A stretch of DNA of 64,000 bases from the NCBI GenBank assembly GCA_013361095.1, contig JAATWA010000003.1, positions 115,183 to 179,182 of the forward strand, given 5' to 3'. Position numbers and translations under genes: made by a program. The notes under the pieces are model-generated. The model was given only the letters and a program-made list of their open reading frames with translations, was not told where the DNA came from and did not search any database. Position 1 is the first letter of the stretch. The number at the start of each line of letters is the position of its first letter. Positions 52,858-61,160 of this stretch are shown here, one piece after another. The DNA is from Pseudanabaena biceps. Its GTDB lineage: Bacteria > Cyanobacteriota > Cyanobacteriia > Pseudanabaenales > Pseudanabaenaceae.

Positions 52858-54819
52858 TTATTTGAGAACTCTAGTAGCATTAGCGATCGCAGCTAGAGCC
52901 ACACCGACATCCGCAAAAACTGCTTCCCACATAGTTGCCACGCCGAAAGCTCCAAGCACTAGGAATACTGCTTTGATACTCAATGCGAAGATGATATTTT
53001 GCCAGACAATACTGTGGGTTTTGCGAGCAATTTGGATCGCTTCGGCAATCTTGGTAGGAGAATCATTCATAATCACCACATCTGCCGTTTCGATCGCTGC
53101 ATCGGAACCCAAACCACCCATCGCCATACCGACATCCGCTCTGGCAAGTACAGGCGCATCATTGATGCCATCACCAACATAGATGACTTTTTCTTTTTTG
53201 TCTGACTTACTAAGAATCTCCTCGAAAGCCATGACTTTACCTTCTGGCAACAATTCTGCTACATAGGAATCGAGTCCTAATCTGCCAGCAATATCAGCAG
53301 CAACACCATCGTTATCACCAGAGAGCATAATCACTCGCTTGATTCCGATCTGGTGCAGATCTTGGATCGCTTTTACTGAATCGTCTTTAATTTCATCAGC
53401 CGCGATGATGTACCCTGCATATTTCTTATCTATGGCAAGATGCACCACGCTACCAGAGACTTGACAAGTATCATGAGCAATATTCTCGCGATGGAGAAGG
53501 CGATCATTACCAGCAATCACAAGGCGATCGCCTAGCATCGCCCGAATGCCATGCCCAGCAATTTCTTCATAATTAGTAACTTTGGTTAAATCCAATTCCC
53601 CTTTATACGCTTCTTTAATCGATTGTGCGATCGGGTGCGTAGACTGCGCTTCGATATGACTTGCAATAGATAGTAATTCATCTTGGCTAAATCCATTCTG
53701 AGGTGCAATTTGCGTAACTTTAAAGGTTCCCTTTGTCAAAGTGCCTGTCTTATCGGAGACAACAATTTTTACATCATTCAATACATCTAAAAATGTTGAA
53801 CCTTTGATTAAAATGCCACGCTTAGCAGCCCCACCAATACCGCCAAAATATCCTAGAGGAATACTAATTACCAAACCGCAAGGACAAGAAATCACTAAAA
53901 TCACTAAGGCTCGGTATACCCATTCAGCCGAGGTTGCGTTGGGAACAACTAGAGGCGGAATAATCGCGATCGCCAAAGAAACAAACACGACAATCGGTGT
54001 GTAGATCTTCGCGAACTTGGTAATTAATTTCTCGGTTTCTGCCTTTTTACTACTAGCATTTTCTACTAAGTCGAGAATTTTGGCGATGGAAGATTCTCCA
54101 AATAACTTGGTGACTTGAATATCCAAAATCCCAGTTTTATTAATTGTCCCTGCTAGTGCTACATCGCCTACTTTTACAGAACGCGGTACAGATTCACCAG
54201 TAAGTGCTGAAGTATCTATTTGAGAAGTTCCCACAATTACTTTGCCATCAAGAGGAATCTTTTCTCCTGCTGTCACCGTAATCACGTCGCCGATCTTGAC
54301 TTTGTTAGGAGAAGTCTTCGTAATCACACCATTCACTTTCAGGTTGGCATAGTCGGGACGGACTTCTAAAACAGCTTTAATTGATCGCCTTGAATTACCA
54401 ACAGCATAGTCTTGGAAAAGTTCTCCCACTTTGAAGAACAGCATTACGCCCACAGCTTCAGGCAGTTGATGAATAGCGATCGCCCCTAATGTGGCAATGG
54501 TCATCAGGAAGTTTTCATCAAAGATTTTGCCTTTAAGGATATTCTTACCAGCGATCGTCAGTACATTCCAACCACTTAAGAGATAGGCAGGAATTAGGAT
54601 CAAATATTCGGCAAAAGCATAAGGAGTATTATGCAGAGGTTGGTTATAAATGGAGCCGACTAAAAATAGGGCTACTACTACCACTACTGGAATAGCTTCT
54701 TTTTTAAGATTAAACTCACCAGACCCATGACTATGATCATGGTCGTCACCTTGTTCATTATCATGATCGTGATTCTTGGGATTTTTAGGCGCATCTTCAC
54801 CGCAACAACTACTTGACAT
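52858..54819 (-). CDS. Zn/Cd-type P1B ATPase (ZiaA/CadA-like)
   Basis: The 653-residue pump starts at ATG 54819 (MSSSCCGEDAPK) with AGGA seven bases before it. The cytoplasmic N-terminus is Cys/His/Asp rich (SSSCCGED, HDHDNEQGDDHDHSHG) in place of a ferredoxin-like metal domain. It has TGESVPRSVK, the metal site SCPCGLVISIPLGY, the phosphorylation site SDKTGTLTKG, and GDGINDAPVLARADVGMAMGG. CPC plus a His-rich start indicate Zn, Cd or possibly Co export. It follows the ZiaR-like repressor gene on the same strand. Its last codons also occur as relics at 49952 and 51938. Confidence 0.88.
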   Translation of the reverse strand: MSSSCCGEDAPKNPKNHDHDNEQGDDHDHSHGSGEFNLKKEAIPVVVVVALFLVGSIYNQPLHNTPYAFAEYLILIPAYLLSGWNVLTIAGKNILKGKIFDENFLMTIATLGAIAIHQLPEAVGVMLFFKVGELFQDYAVGNSRRSIKAVLEVRPDYANLKVNGVITKTSPNKVKIGDVITVTAGEKIPLDGKVIVGTSQIDTSALTGESVPRSVKVGDVALAGTINKTGILDIQVTKLFGESSIAKILDLVENASSKKAETEKLITKFAKIYTPIVVFVSLAIAIIPPLVVPNATSAEWVYRALVILVISCPCGLVISIPLGYFGGIGGAAKRGILIKGSTFLDVLNDVKIVVSDKTGTLTKGTFKVTQIAPQNGFSQDELLSIASHIEAQSTHPIAQSIKEAYKGELDLTKVTNYEEIAGHGIRAMLGDRLVIAGNDRLLHRENIAHDTCQVSGSVVHLAIDKKYAGYIIAADEIKDDSVKAIQDLHQIGIKRVIMLSGDNDGVAADIAGRLGLDSYVAELLPEGKVMAFEEILSKSDKKEKVIYVGDGINDAPVLARADVGMAMGGLGSDAAIETADVVIMNDSPTKIAEAIQIARKTHSIVWQNIIFALSIKAVFLVLGAFGVATMWEAVFADVGVALAAIANATRVLK

Positions 54820-54905
54820 ACTAAATCCTGAATATATGAACAACTATTCAATAGATTAGCACTAACTTTAGGCTTTAGTAATTTGAAAATCAATAAGCTT
54901 TATGA

Positions 54906-55295
54906 CTAAACTTCTTTCAAATGATTGGCAACTTCTCGGTAAAGATTGACAATATGCTCATCCGCGAGGCTGTAGTAAACATTACGCCCTTCTTTACGGT
55001 ACGTGACTAATCTCGCTGATCGCAAAATTCGCAGTTGATGAGACACCGCAGAATCACTCATTTTCATGGCTACAGCCAAATCACAAACGCATAATTCTTG
55101 TCCTGCGAGAGCAGATATGAGCCGCAATCGGTGAGGATCAGACAAAACCGCAAAAAAATCTGCCATCTGTTGTGCTTGTTTGGTCGAGAATATCTTAGAC
55201 TGACAAGCAACCACCTTATCTAGATGCACCAGATGAATCTCACAGTTTGGTGCATCATCAGTTTTTATAGGCTGTGTTTTCGACTTGGCTGGCAT
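54906..55295 (-). CDS. ArsR/SmtB-family metal repressor (ZiaR-like)
   Basis: The 129-residue repressor has the SmtB winged helix (VLSDPHRLRLISALAGQELCVCDLAVAMKMSDSAVSHQLRILRSARLV). Both SmtB-family metal sites are visible: CVC in the recognition region with further cysteines near the N-terminus (NCEIHL, VACQSK) for the alpha-3N site, and D-x-H...H-x-x-E in LADEHIVNLYREVANHLKE for the alpha-5 site. ZiaR needs both sites for zinc sensing. It precedes the P-type ATPase by 86 bases, so it is the probable regulator of that pump. Confidence 0.88.
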   Translation of the reverse strand: MPAKSKTQPIKTDDAPNCEIHLVHLDKVVACQSKIFSTKQAQQMADFFAVLSDPHRLRLISALAGQELCVCDLAVAMKMSDSAVSHQLRILRSARLVTYRKEGRNVYYSLADEHIVNLYREVANHLKEV

Positions 55296-55307
55296 GGCAA
55301 TAAAAAT

Positions 55308-55322
55308 TGATAATCATTTTCA
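55308..55322. promoter_or_regulatory. Zur/ArsR-type palindrome upstream of the repressor gene
   Basis: TGATAATCATTTTCA, a 7-1-7 imperfect palindrome, starts 13 bases upstream of the repressor start codon. It resembles the cyanobacterial Zur box and could also be read as the repressor's own operator. It lies where a repressor would block translation-proximal transcription. Confidence 0.5.
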
Positions 55323-55376
55323 ACTTTAATCTTACCAGAGCCTTATTTTTACTTTGAACCTTATTTAGTCCTTAAG

Positions 55377-55622
55377 CTATGCTTGCATATCCACAATCCC
55401 CATCATGCCAAGATCCTCATGGTCGAGTACTTGACAGTGATATACCGTTTTCCCTACAAAATCGCGGAACGGAATCCGAATTCGCACTGTTTCCTTAGAG
55501 CGAACTCGCAGGGTATCTTCCCATGCTTGATAGGGATCGGGCTTGCCGTTGCGATCGATTACTTGTATGCAAATGAAACGAGTGTTCCATGCCATCAGGG
55601 GGCTGCTAGGGCTGCAAATCAT
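55377..55622 (-). pseudogene. Multicopper oxidase C-terminal fragment
   Basis: The frame holds QVIDRNGKPDPYQAWEDTLRV and VRIPFRDFVGKTVYHCQVLDHEDLGMMG, the final cupredoxin domain with the HCxxxxHEDLGMM copper ligands. Just upstream, FHLH occurs in another frame (minus strand, about 55590), so a frameshift separates it. The rest of the oxidase is missing. It lies beside the truncated methylase gene, marking a junction. Confidence 0.83.
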
Positions 55623-55761
55623 TTAAGGGTTAAAGACTTTAGCTATCCAGTTCAATATCAACGTGCTTGGCTGTAAATATATAGCAATCCTAAACTGCAT
55701 TATGCATTGAAAACCTTGGTTTACTCAACGCACTCGAAGAGATAAACCAAGAGCTTTTCTG

Positions 55762-56751
55762 CTAGGATGGCTGTGGTTCCATAAACCATTGGTTGATCGC
55801 GATCGGCTCCTGATTATCTGTATATTTTCCTGATGGAACTGTCTTTACCCAATCAGGATATTTATAATTTTTTTGATTCGTTGTCATCTGTTCAAATTCT
55901 GTGAGTTTACGGAAAATCAAAATATCTGCAACTACTTCCGTATTGGCAAATCTCTTAAAAGCGATGTCTGGCAATCTAATTGCGGTCACTAGCTCTAACT
56001 TACTCGCCAGATATTTCCGAAAGCTGGTACTTGTTGAATCAAGTGTAAAACAACTGGTAATCAAGCATATCAATCCATTTTCTCTCACTAAATCCGTACA
56101 TTTGGCAAGGAAATAGTTGTGGATGCTCAGGTTCAGGTGGGCATAGCGTGGATCGTAGAGCTTGTAATTGCCAAAGGGAACATTACCGATCGCTAGGTCA
56201 AAACTGTTATCAGATAGACTCACTGTCTCAAATCCCTGAGCGTAAATCAGCGCTTCTGGATATAGCAATCTCGCGATTTGGGCAGAGATTGGGTCTAGTT
56301 CTACTCCTACCCATTGCGATCGTTCTCTCATCAGCGCGGGCTGACATCCCATAAACGCTAGGGTGTTGCAAGCGGGTTCGACGATCGCTCCACCTGTGAA
56401 ACCGATATCATTGAGGATATCCCACATGGCGCGGATGACCTCAAAACTGGTTTGGTAAGCGGTTGCCGTTGCGGATTTGGCGGATTGGATCTCGGTTTGG
56501 GTCAAGAGTTGGCTCAGTTTTTCGTGACATCGATGCTGCCATGTGTTGTCGTGATGATTAGTCTTTACCCAGATATCGATGAGCGTTCCCCATCCTGATG
56601 CTTTGGCGAGTTCTACCTGCTGCTCTGCTGTTGCCTTGGTTATGGATTTCGATAGGGCGATCGCGGCGACGGTTGCTTCTGCTTTTACTCGCAGGGGATT
56701 ATCAAAATGCTGTTCGATTTCTGGAGTAATTTCAAATATAGGTTGGTACAT
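55762..56751 (-). CDS. N6-adenine DNA methylase-like protein, C-terminus possibly truncated
   Basis: The protein (start MYQPIFEITPEI at 56751; frame open to 56787) has an AdoMet-binding region (GFTGGAIVEPACNTLAFMG; VGVELDPISAQIARLLYPEALIYAQGFE) and the catalytic motif DLAIGNVPFGNYKLYD, an NPPF/Y variant of gamma-type N6-adenine methylases. Similar domains are usually part of much longer helicase-methylase proteins on plasmids and phages. This one stops right after INQWFMEPQPS where the long versions continue, so it may be truncated. It would modify adenines in plasmid DNA. It follows the polymerase-like gene on the same strand, behind a terminator. Confidence 0.75.
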   Translation of the reverse strand: MYQPIFEITPEIEQHFDNPLRVKAEATVAAIALSKSITKATAEQQVELAKASGWGTLIDIWVKTNHHDNTWQHRCHEKLSQLLTQTEIQSAKSATATAYQTSFEVIRAMWDILNDIGFTGGAIVEPACNTLAFMGCQPALMRERSQWVGVELDPISAQIARLLYPEALIYAQGFETVSLSDNSFDLAIGNVPFGNYKLYDPRYAHLNLSIHNYFLAKCTDLVRENGLICLITSCFTLDSTSTSFRKYLASKLELVTAIRLPDIAFKRFANTEVVADILIFRKLTEFEQMTTNQKNYKYPDWVKTVPSGKYTDNQEPIAINQWFMEPQPS

Positions 56752-56799
56752 TTTTGGGTTTTTCCTAGTTTTTGTTCTTACGAACAAGCGCTAGCCATA

Positions 56800-56848
56800 G
56801 ATATAAAAAAAGGAAAAGGGACACAACTAAAGCTGTCGTGTCCCTTTT
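56800..56848 (-). terminator. Rho-independent terminator after the polymerase-like gene
   Basis: On the minus strand AAAAGGGACAC pairs with GTGTCCCTTTT (11-bp stem, 56838-56848 with 56814-56824), followed by CCTTTTTTTAT. It lies 50 bases downstream of the stop codon at 56898 and insulates the methylase gene. Confidence 0.88.
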
Positions 56849-56897
56849 CAGATATTTGGTTTAGAAATCGTTGTCTTTGCCTTTTATCCCTTGATCT

Positions 56898-59264
56898 TTA
56901 AGCAGCCACCAGTTCGCAAACTATGGTCTTTTGCTGTGTTTTCAGCGAAGCTGTGTACTCTCCCACCAATACTTTGGCGGAATCTTTGGCGACGAGTCCT
57001 AGCAGGTATGGCTTTTTCCTACTTTTACGGATGACTTCAATTTGATATCTGCCATCTTCTTGGCGTTGAGATACAACAATGGGAATGCAGGCGTGTTCTC
57101 CATTTCCCGTCCATTTGGTTGATGCGAGTTCTCCATACTGCGCTCCCACTATTTGTAGTCGCATCAGTTGGTTGTCATGAAGCCGATCGCAGATCTCTGG
57201 TAAGAACATATTGTAAACTACGCTTGCAGTGCCATGATCGCCGTTGTGACTGGCTTGCCACATGGCGGCGGCATAGGTTTGTACGGTCTGTTCGCTTTTG
57301 TTGCGTAGTTTCTCGCCTAGTGCTTTCGCCCATTGCACTGCGGCTCTGAGGATTTTCTTGCGGGATTCCCGATCGCTTGATAGTTTCATTGCTTCCCTGA
57401 TCTTGCTGGTATATTCATCGCGACGGGCGATCGCTCTTTGGTAGAGGGTTTCGTTCGGTTTGAGGAATAGTTCGCGGAATTCGAGCAGGGTGCGTTCGTG
57501 TAAATCCACGGGTTGCCAGATCGCGTTCACGGATTGAATCAGGAATGAGATCGCGTCGTTGTATTCGCCGTTGGCTACCATTGGTCTGGCGGGCTGTTTG
57601 CATCTTTGTTTAGAGTCGTAGTAGCTGCCATAGACTCCTTGCTGCTTGCGATCAATCAGCCAATCTAGTTTCGGTAAGCTTTTGCCCACTTCATCGAGAA
57701 AGGCTTGGTCGTGGCTGAGGTCGGATTTGAGTCGATCTACGGCAACTTGGACTTCTTGGGCTAAGCCTCCGATGTACTGATGGTTGCCTGTTGCCCATGC
57801 GGTGGCTAGGTAATAGGTGATCAGTCCAATTTGGTTTTCGGTGGATCTGAGTGCGACTTCAGCTAATGTGCCTTGCACTGGTACTTTGTCAGGTTTATAA
57901 GTGGTGGGCTTGATATGGTGCTGACGGATTTCTTTGGCAATTTCAGGTAGTTTCTTAACTGATTTCACGCAGAAGGTGTCACCATCAAAGTCCATGCCAC
58001 AATAGTCACGGGCGATGTCTGGGTTGACATACATGGTTCCCTGTTGGTTTAGTCCCTTGATGTGTTTGTTTGTCCAAATCTGTAGGTCGTTGCGATCGCG
58101 AATGGGATAGCGAAATCCTACATATTCGCCTTCGGGTATTTCGGGTATACACATTTCTAACTCTCCCAGTTCGGGGCAGGGTTGGGCCATGAAGCTGGAG
58201 AAGTTGATACCGCCACTGGTGGCTAGGGTTAACCACCTTCTTCTTACTAGGTCTTCGATCTTTCTCACTACATAGGGATGTTCTAGCAGTTGTCCATGAA
58301 TGTCATGTTTGAGGATTTCCGATAGGATTTTGCCGTCGGCTTCTTCTTCGTTACTTGCTTCTTCTGGATCGTCTACTTTGACCCATTGCTCTGTTTGTAC
58401 CAGTTGGCAGAGTTGTTTGATGTCTGATTGGGCGGCGACTAGGGTTTCCGCTTTCTGTTGGGTGGTGGGTAACACATCTTGGGCGATCGCTTGCTGGCTA
58501 AACCATTGCCAGACGGTGTAGGAGGTTTTGACTCGCCGCTTTTGGGCGAAGTTGACGATTCCTAGTTTCAGGTTGGTTAGTTTGTGGATACCTAATGCTG
58601 GTTTATGTCCTTTAAAACATGATAGTGGCAGAATTAGGTCGATTCCTTTCAGACAATTTAGGCTTAGCTGCAATGTTCCTTTGGCGACCCATTGATTGGC
58701 AATTCCTGCTCGGAACTGGAATGGCGTATTCGCTGGAATCACAAAATCTTCGCTTTGGCGCAGTTGGTTTAGAAATTCATGGCTGATTTTGCCGTGACAG
58801 TCATCGGTAAGATGCTCTTTGTCTTGGACAATCAGGATAGTTACTCGTTCGATGCCATAGATTTTCAGGCATTCAGTCATCAGGATGGAGCCGTAGTTAA
58901 TCTGTCCCATAGCGCTGGGAAAATAGGTGGCAAAGGGGTTAAGTCCTTGGCTGAAGAAGAAGTCTCCGTGCTTTCTCGCTCCCGATGCTCCTGCTAGTTG
59001 GTATTTGTCTATCCCTTTGGTTAAGGCGGCGATCGCTTGCTTCTTTAGGGGTGCAATGCCTTTAGCGGCAGTACTGCGCTTGCTGGCGGATTTGCTGGTT
59101 TTAGTGATGCTTTCGGCTTTGGCGATCTTTTGCAAGTAGGTGGAAATGTTGCCGATGCTGAGGTTGATGTCTGGATGTAAGGCTTCGAGCAAGGTGTCCC
59201 GAAATTGGATTTCGTTATCGACGATCTCGCTTGTGGCGAGGTTGGTCTTGGCGATCATTAGCAT
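56898..59264 (-). CDS. Single-chain two-barrel RNA polymerase-like protein
   Basis: The protein (about 788 residues from ATG 59264; the frame opens at GTG 59276) has the hallmark aspartate motif DFDGD in ARDYCGMDFDGDTFCVKSV (D429-D433 in the longer numbering). It is preceded by VGFRYPIRDRNDLQ, comparable to the NRAPTLHR loop before NADFDGD in beta-prime. Further upstream, WVAKGTLQL (K199) and PLSCFKGHKP (K222) are lysine-bearing barrel-like segments, and downstream ENQIGLITYYLATAW and VQVAVDRLKSDL resemble the VDxxK helix of QDE-1-type RdRPs. Together these fit a two-barrel polymerase in one chain. Sigma-type or zinc motifs are not seen. Template (DNA or RNA) and role in plasmid replication, transcription or repair are unknown. 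Confidence 0.65.
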   Translation of the reverse strand: MLMIAKTNLATSEIVDNEIQFRDTLLEALHPDINLSIGNISTYLQKIAKAESITKTSKSASKRSTAAKGIAPLKKQAIAALTKGIDKYQLAGASGARKHGDFFFSQGLNPFATYFPSAMGQINYGSILMTECLKIYGIERVTILIVQDKEHLTDDCHGKISHEFLNQLRQSEDFVIPANTPFQFRAGIANQWVAKGTLQLSLNCLKGIDLILPLSCFKGHKPALGIHKLTNLKLGIVNFAQKRRVKTSYTVWQWFSQQAIAQDVLPTTQQKAETLVAAQSDIKQLCQLVQTEQWVKVDDPEEASNEEEADGKILSEILKHDIHGQLLEHPYVVRKIEDLVRRRWLTLATSGGINFSSFMAQPCPELGELEMCIPEIPEGEYVGFRYPIRDRNDLQIWTNKHIKGLNQQGTMYVNPDIARDYCGMDFDGDTFCVKSVKKLPEIAKEIRQHHIKPTTYKPDKVPVQGTLAEVALRSTENQIGLITYYLATAWATGNHQYIGGLAQEVQVAVDRLKSDLSHDQAFLDEVGKSLPKLDWLIDRKQQGVYGSYYDSKQRCKQPARPMVANGEYNDAISFLIQSVNAIWQPVDLHERTLLEFRELFLKPNETLYQRAIARRDEYTSKIREAMKLSSDRESRKKILRAAVQWAKALGEKLRNKSEQTVQTYAAAMWQASHNGDHGTASVVYNMFLPEICDRLHDNQLMRLQIVGAQYGELASTKWTGNGEHACIPIVVSQRQEDGRYQIEVIRKSRKKPYLLGLVAKDSAKVLVGEYTASLKTQQKTIVCELVAA

Positions 59265-59288
59265 TTGTTTATACACTCAAAGTGATTT

Positions 59289-59325
59289 AGCACCTAGATC
59301 CGATGGATCTAGGTGCTTTTTTTGG
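59289..59325 (+). terminator. Hairpin with T tract on the plus strand, in the polymerase leader
   Basis: A perfect 13-bp stem (AGCACCTAGATCC at 59289-59301 and its complement 59305-59317, loop GAT) is followed by TTTTTTT on the plus strand. All genes around it are on the minus strand, where it forms a leader hairpin 25 bases before the polymerase start with no T tract after it. It may block antisense transcription or be a leader structure. Confidence 0.75.
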
Positions 59326-59346
59326 TTGTTTGATGGGGTTGATAGG

Positions 59347-59817
59347 TTAGGCTGCTTTCTTGTTCAGGTCTTGGCGATAAACGACAAATCCTTTATTTTG
59401 CAGTTCGTCAATGGTTGTGGGATTGGATGGCAGGAAGTTGATTTTGCCTTCTTTGGTTGCCAAGATCTCACATCCGTAGTGTTGTTGCAGGCGTAGGGCA
59501 ACTCGCTCGATTGGCATAGTGAGGTTGGTCAAGCCCCATCCCTTTTTTGCTCGGTATAGCCACATTTTGTTTGTACTTGCTTGTGGTGCAATGGTTTCTG
59601 GTATAAGGGTTTCTGGTTTACGGGCTTTCGGTTTGCGGCTTGTTTCAACCACTGCATTGCTGGCTGCTACTGTCTTTTCCAGTTCCTTGACGGGAATCTG
59701 TGCGTTGATGTGGACAATCAAGGCTCTGGTGGTTACGTGTAGTTCTGCTTGACTCAATTTGTCAATGATTTTATCAGCAAGTTCTTCTGGAGTATCGAAT
59801 CTTAGTTGACGTGACAT
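59347..59817 (-). CDS. Hypothetical plasmid protein, 156 residues
   Basis: The protein is soluble and not recognised. The N-terminal 45 residues are helical (MSRQLRFDTPEELADKIIDK...), the middle is a Lys/Pro/Thr-rich linker (SRKPKARKPETLIPE), and the last 60 residues look like a small globular domain (WLYRAKKGWGLTNLTMPIERVALRL...). It lies 70 bases before the polymerase-like gene on the same strand and is probably functionally linked. Three other short proteins follow the same plan upstream. Confidence 0.5.
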   Translation of the reverse strand: MSRQLRFDTPEELADKIIDKLSQAELHVTTRALIVHINAQIPVKELEKTVAASNAVVETSRKPKARKPETLIPETIAPQASTNKMWLYRAKKGWGLTNLTMPIERVALRLQQHYGCEILATKEGKINFLPSNPTTIDELQNKGFVVYRQDLNKKAA

Positions 59818-59959
59818 GTTTTTAGTCTCCTGACTTTATTTTTTCTGTTGACAATCGTTCGCGGACTTTACGCGCTAGCGTTCTTATTGGGGCTAATCCT
59901 TGTCAATGCAGATGTCATTCTTTGATGGATATCTGCATTGAGAGATTTCCGCTTTGAAA

Positions 59960-60373
59960 CTAGGCGATTAAATGGAAGAGCAGTTCCTTCTTCTTCAGTT
60001 TTCGCCAGTTAGGGATTTTGCGTTCTCTGGCTAATGGTCTTAGTTCTTGGACGGTCATTTTCGTGAGGGGTTTGGTAGGGATTTCGGCAATGATTTCTGG
60101 GTTTGCTTCTTTTGTCGCCGATTTCAGTTTTGGTGCTGCTTTTGCGGAGATTAGGGCAACTGTTGTCGCTGGTAGCGGGTTTGTGGCTGTTAGATGCTTG
60201 ACTGTGGCTTCTGATGTGGGCATCTGAGAAGTTGGCAGTGATTGAGGGGTGGGTTCGGTTCCTAGAAACGATAGTAGGGCATAGGTTAGTGCGGTCACTA
60301 ATCCTAGTAATGCGATGAGGCTGATTGTTACGATCGCTTCGGTTGCGATCGCGAGTAATGATTGAGTTTTCAT
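59960..60373 (-). CDS. Membrane protein with C-terminal SAP/Rho-N-like motif
   Basis: The 137-residue protein has one N-terminal membrane helix (about residues 14-38, SLIALLGLVTALTYALLSFL), a Pro/Thr/Ala-rich linker, and a C-terminal 35-residue segment MTVQELRPLARERKIPNWRKLKKKELLFHLIA. That pattern (L-K-x-x-A...K-x-x-L-x-x-L) matches the SAP or Rho N-terminal helix-extended-helix fold that binds nucleic acids. A membrane-tethered nucleic-acid-binding protein on a plasmid could anchor DNA for segregation (inference). Close to the polymerase-like gene. Confidence 0.55.
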   Translation of the reverse strand: MKTQSLLAIATEAIVTISLIALLGLVTALTYALLSFLGTEPTPQSLPTSQMPTSEATVKHLTATNPLPATTVALISAKAAPKLKSATKEANPEIIAEIPTKPLTKMTVQELRPLARERKIPNWRKLKKKELLFHLIA

Positions 60374-60475
60374 GGGTTTCCTGATAGAGGTTAAGGCTGT
60401 TCAATGTGGCTGGGGGATGTTTCTAGCGATCTTTGCGATTCCAATCGAATTTGAGCGTGATCGCTAGACTGATTT

Positions 60476-60970
60476 TTAGTTCAATTTTCTGGCTGCGTTT
60501 TTTTTAGAGAAGATGTAGGGGAAGCTCTCATGAAGGCTTTCCAAATGATTCTCAACAATTCGCCGACAATTTGCCCGATCTGTGGTGTACTCGTTCATGG
60601 CGGCTTTGGCGAAATACTCGGCACTGGTCAGCATTTCCAGTACGCCTGTACCAATCTTCGAGATTTGGTCGGGGTGTTGGCTGAGATATGCGCCTAGTTC
60701 TTGAACGCTGTCTCTCACTGCATCCAATATCGAATCTTGGATCTGCACTGTTCGCTTTGTGCCGTCTCGAAAGGTTAATAGTTTTGTGCCGTCAGTTAAA
60801 TCGGTGACTTTTGCATTCATCGATTTGGCTAGGTCGATGTGCTGTTTGGTCGTCTTCAGACAGCGTGATTTCGATCTGAATACCTGCGCTTGTGTCCTGC
60901 CTGTCAGCGAACTTATTGCTACTTCCATAAGATTGTTTTTTCCTAATTTGTCAATCGTCATGGACTTCAA
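60476..60970 (-). CDS. Hypothetical protein, 164 residues
   Basis: The protein is not recognised. It is soluble and mostly helical, with a lysine/arginine-rich start (RSKSRCLKTTKQH) and a beta pair (AKVTDLTDGTKLLTFRDGTKRTVQI). The length and charge are typical of small plasmid proteins. The start ATG at 60970 or 60961 (second M) is uncertain. It is upstream of the membrane/SAP gene on the same strand. Confidence 0.5.
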   Translation of the reverse strand: MKSMTIDKLGKNNLMEVAISSLTGRTQAQVFRSKSRCLKTTKQHIDLAKSMNAKVTDLTDGTKLLTFRDGTKRTVQIQDSILDAVRDSVQELGAYLSQHPDQISKIGTGVLEMLTSAEYFAKAAMNEYTTDRANCRRIVENHLESLHESFPYIFSKKNAARKLN

Positions 60971-61160
60971 GCGTAAGCGCTCTTACTGCTTATGGGGAAG
61001 TAGACGCAGTGGCTGTGGCTGGGTTGAATGGCGACATTAGATAGTTACAGAGCTTTGCGCTGTAGCTATCTTTGTAAAAGTGTTGCTTGACAACTTTGGT
61101 GATTAATTAAGATCGGATTTGCGATGTATATTTAGCTGTAGTTAACTATGAGGTTTTTTG

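Noticed and set aside
57119..59139. Plus- and minus-strand frames overlapping the polymerase-like gene
   Set aside because: They are low-complexity Arg/Cys/Leu-rich shadows; the long minus-strand frame with the DFDGD motif explains the region.
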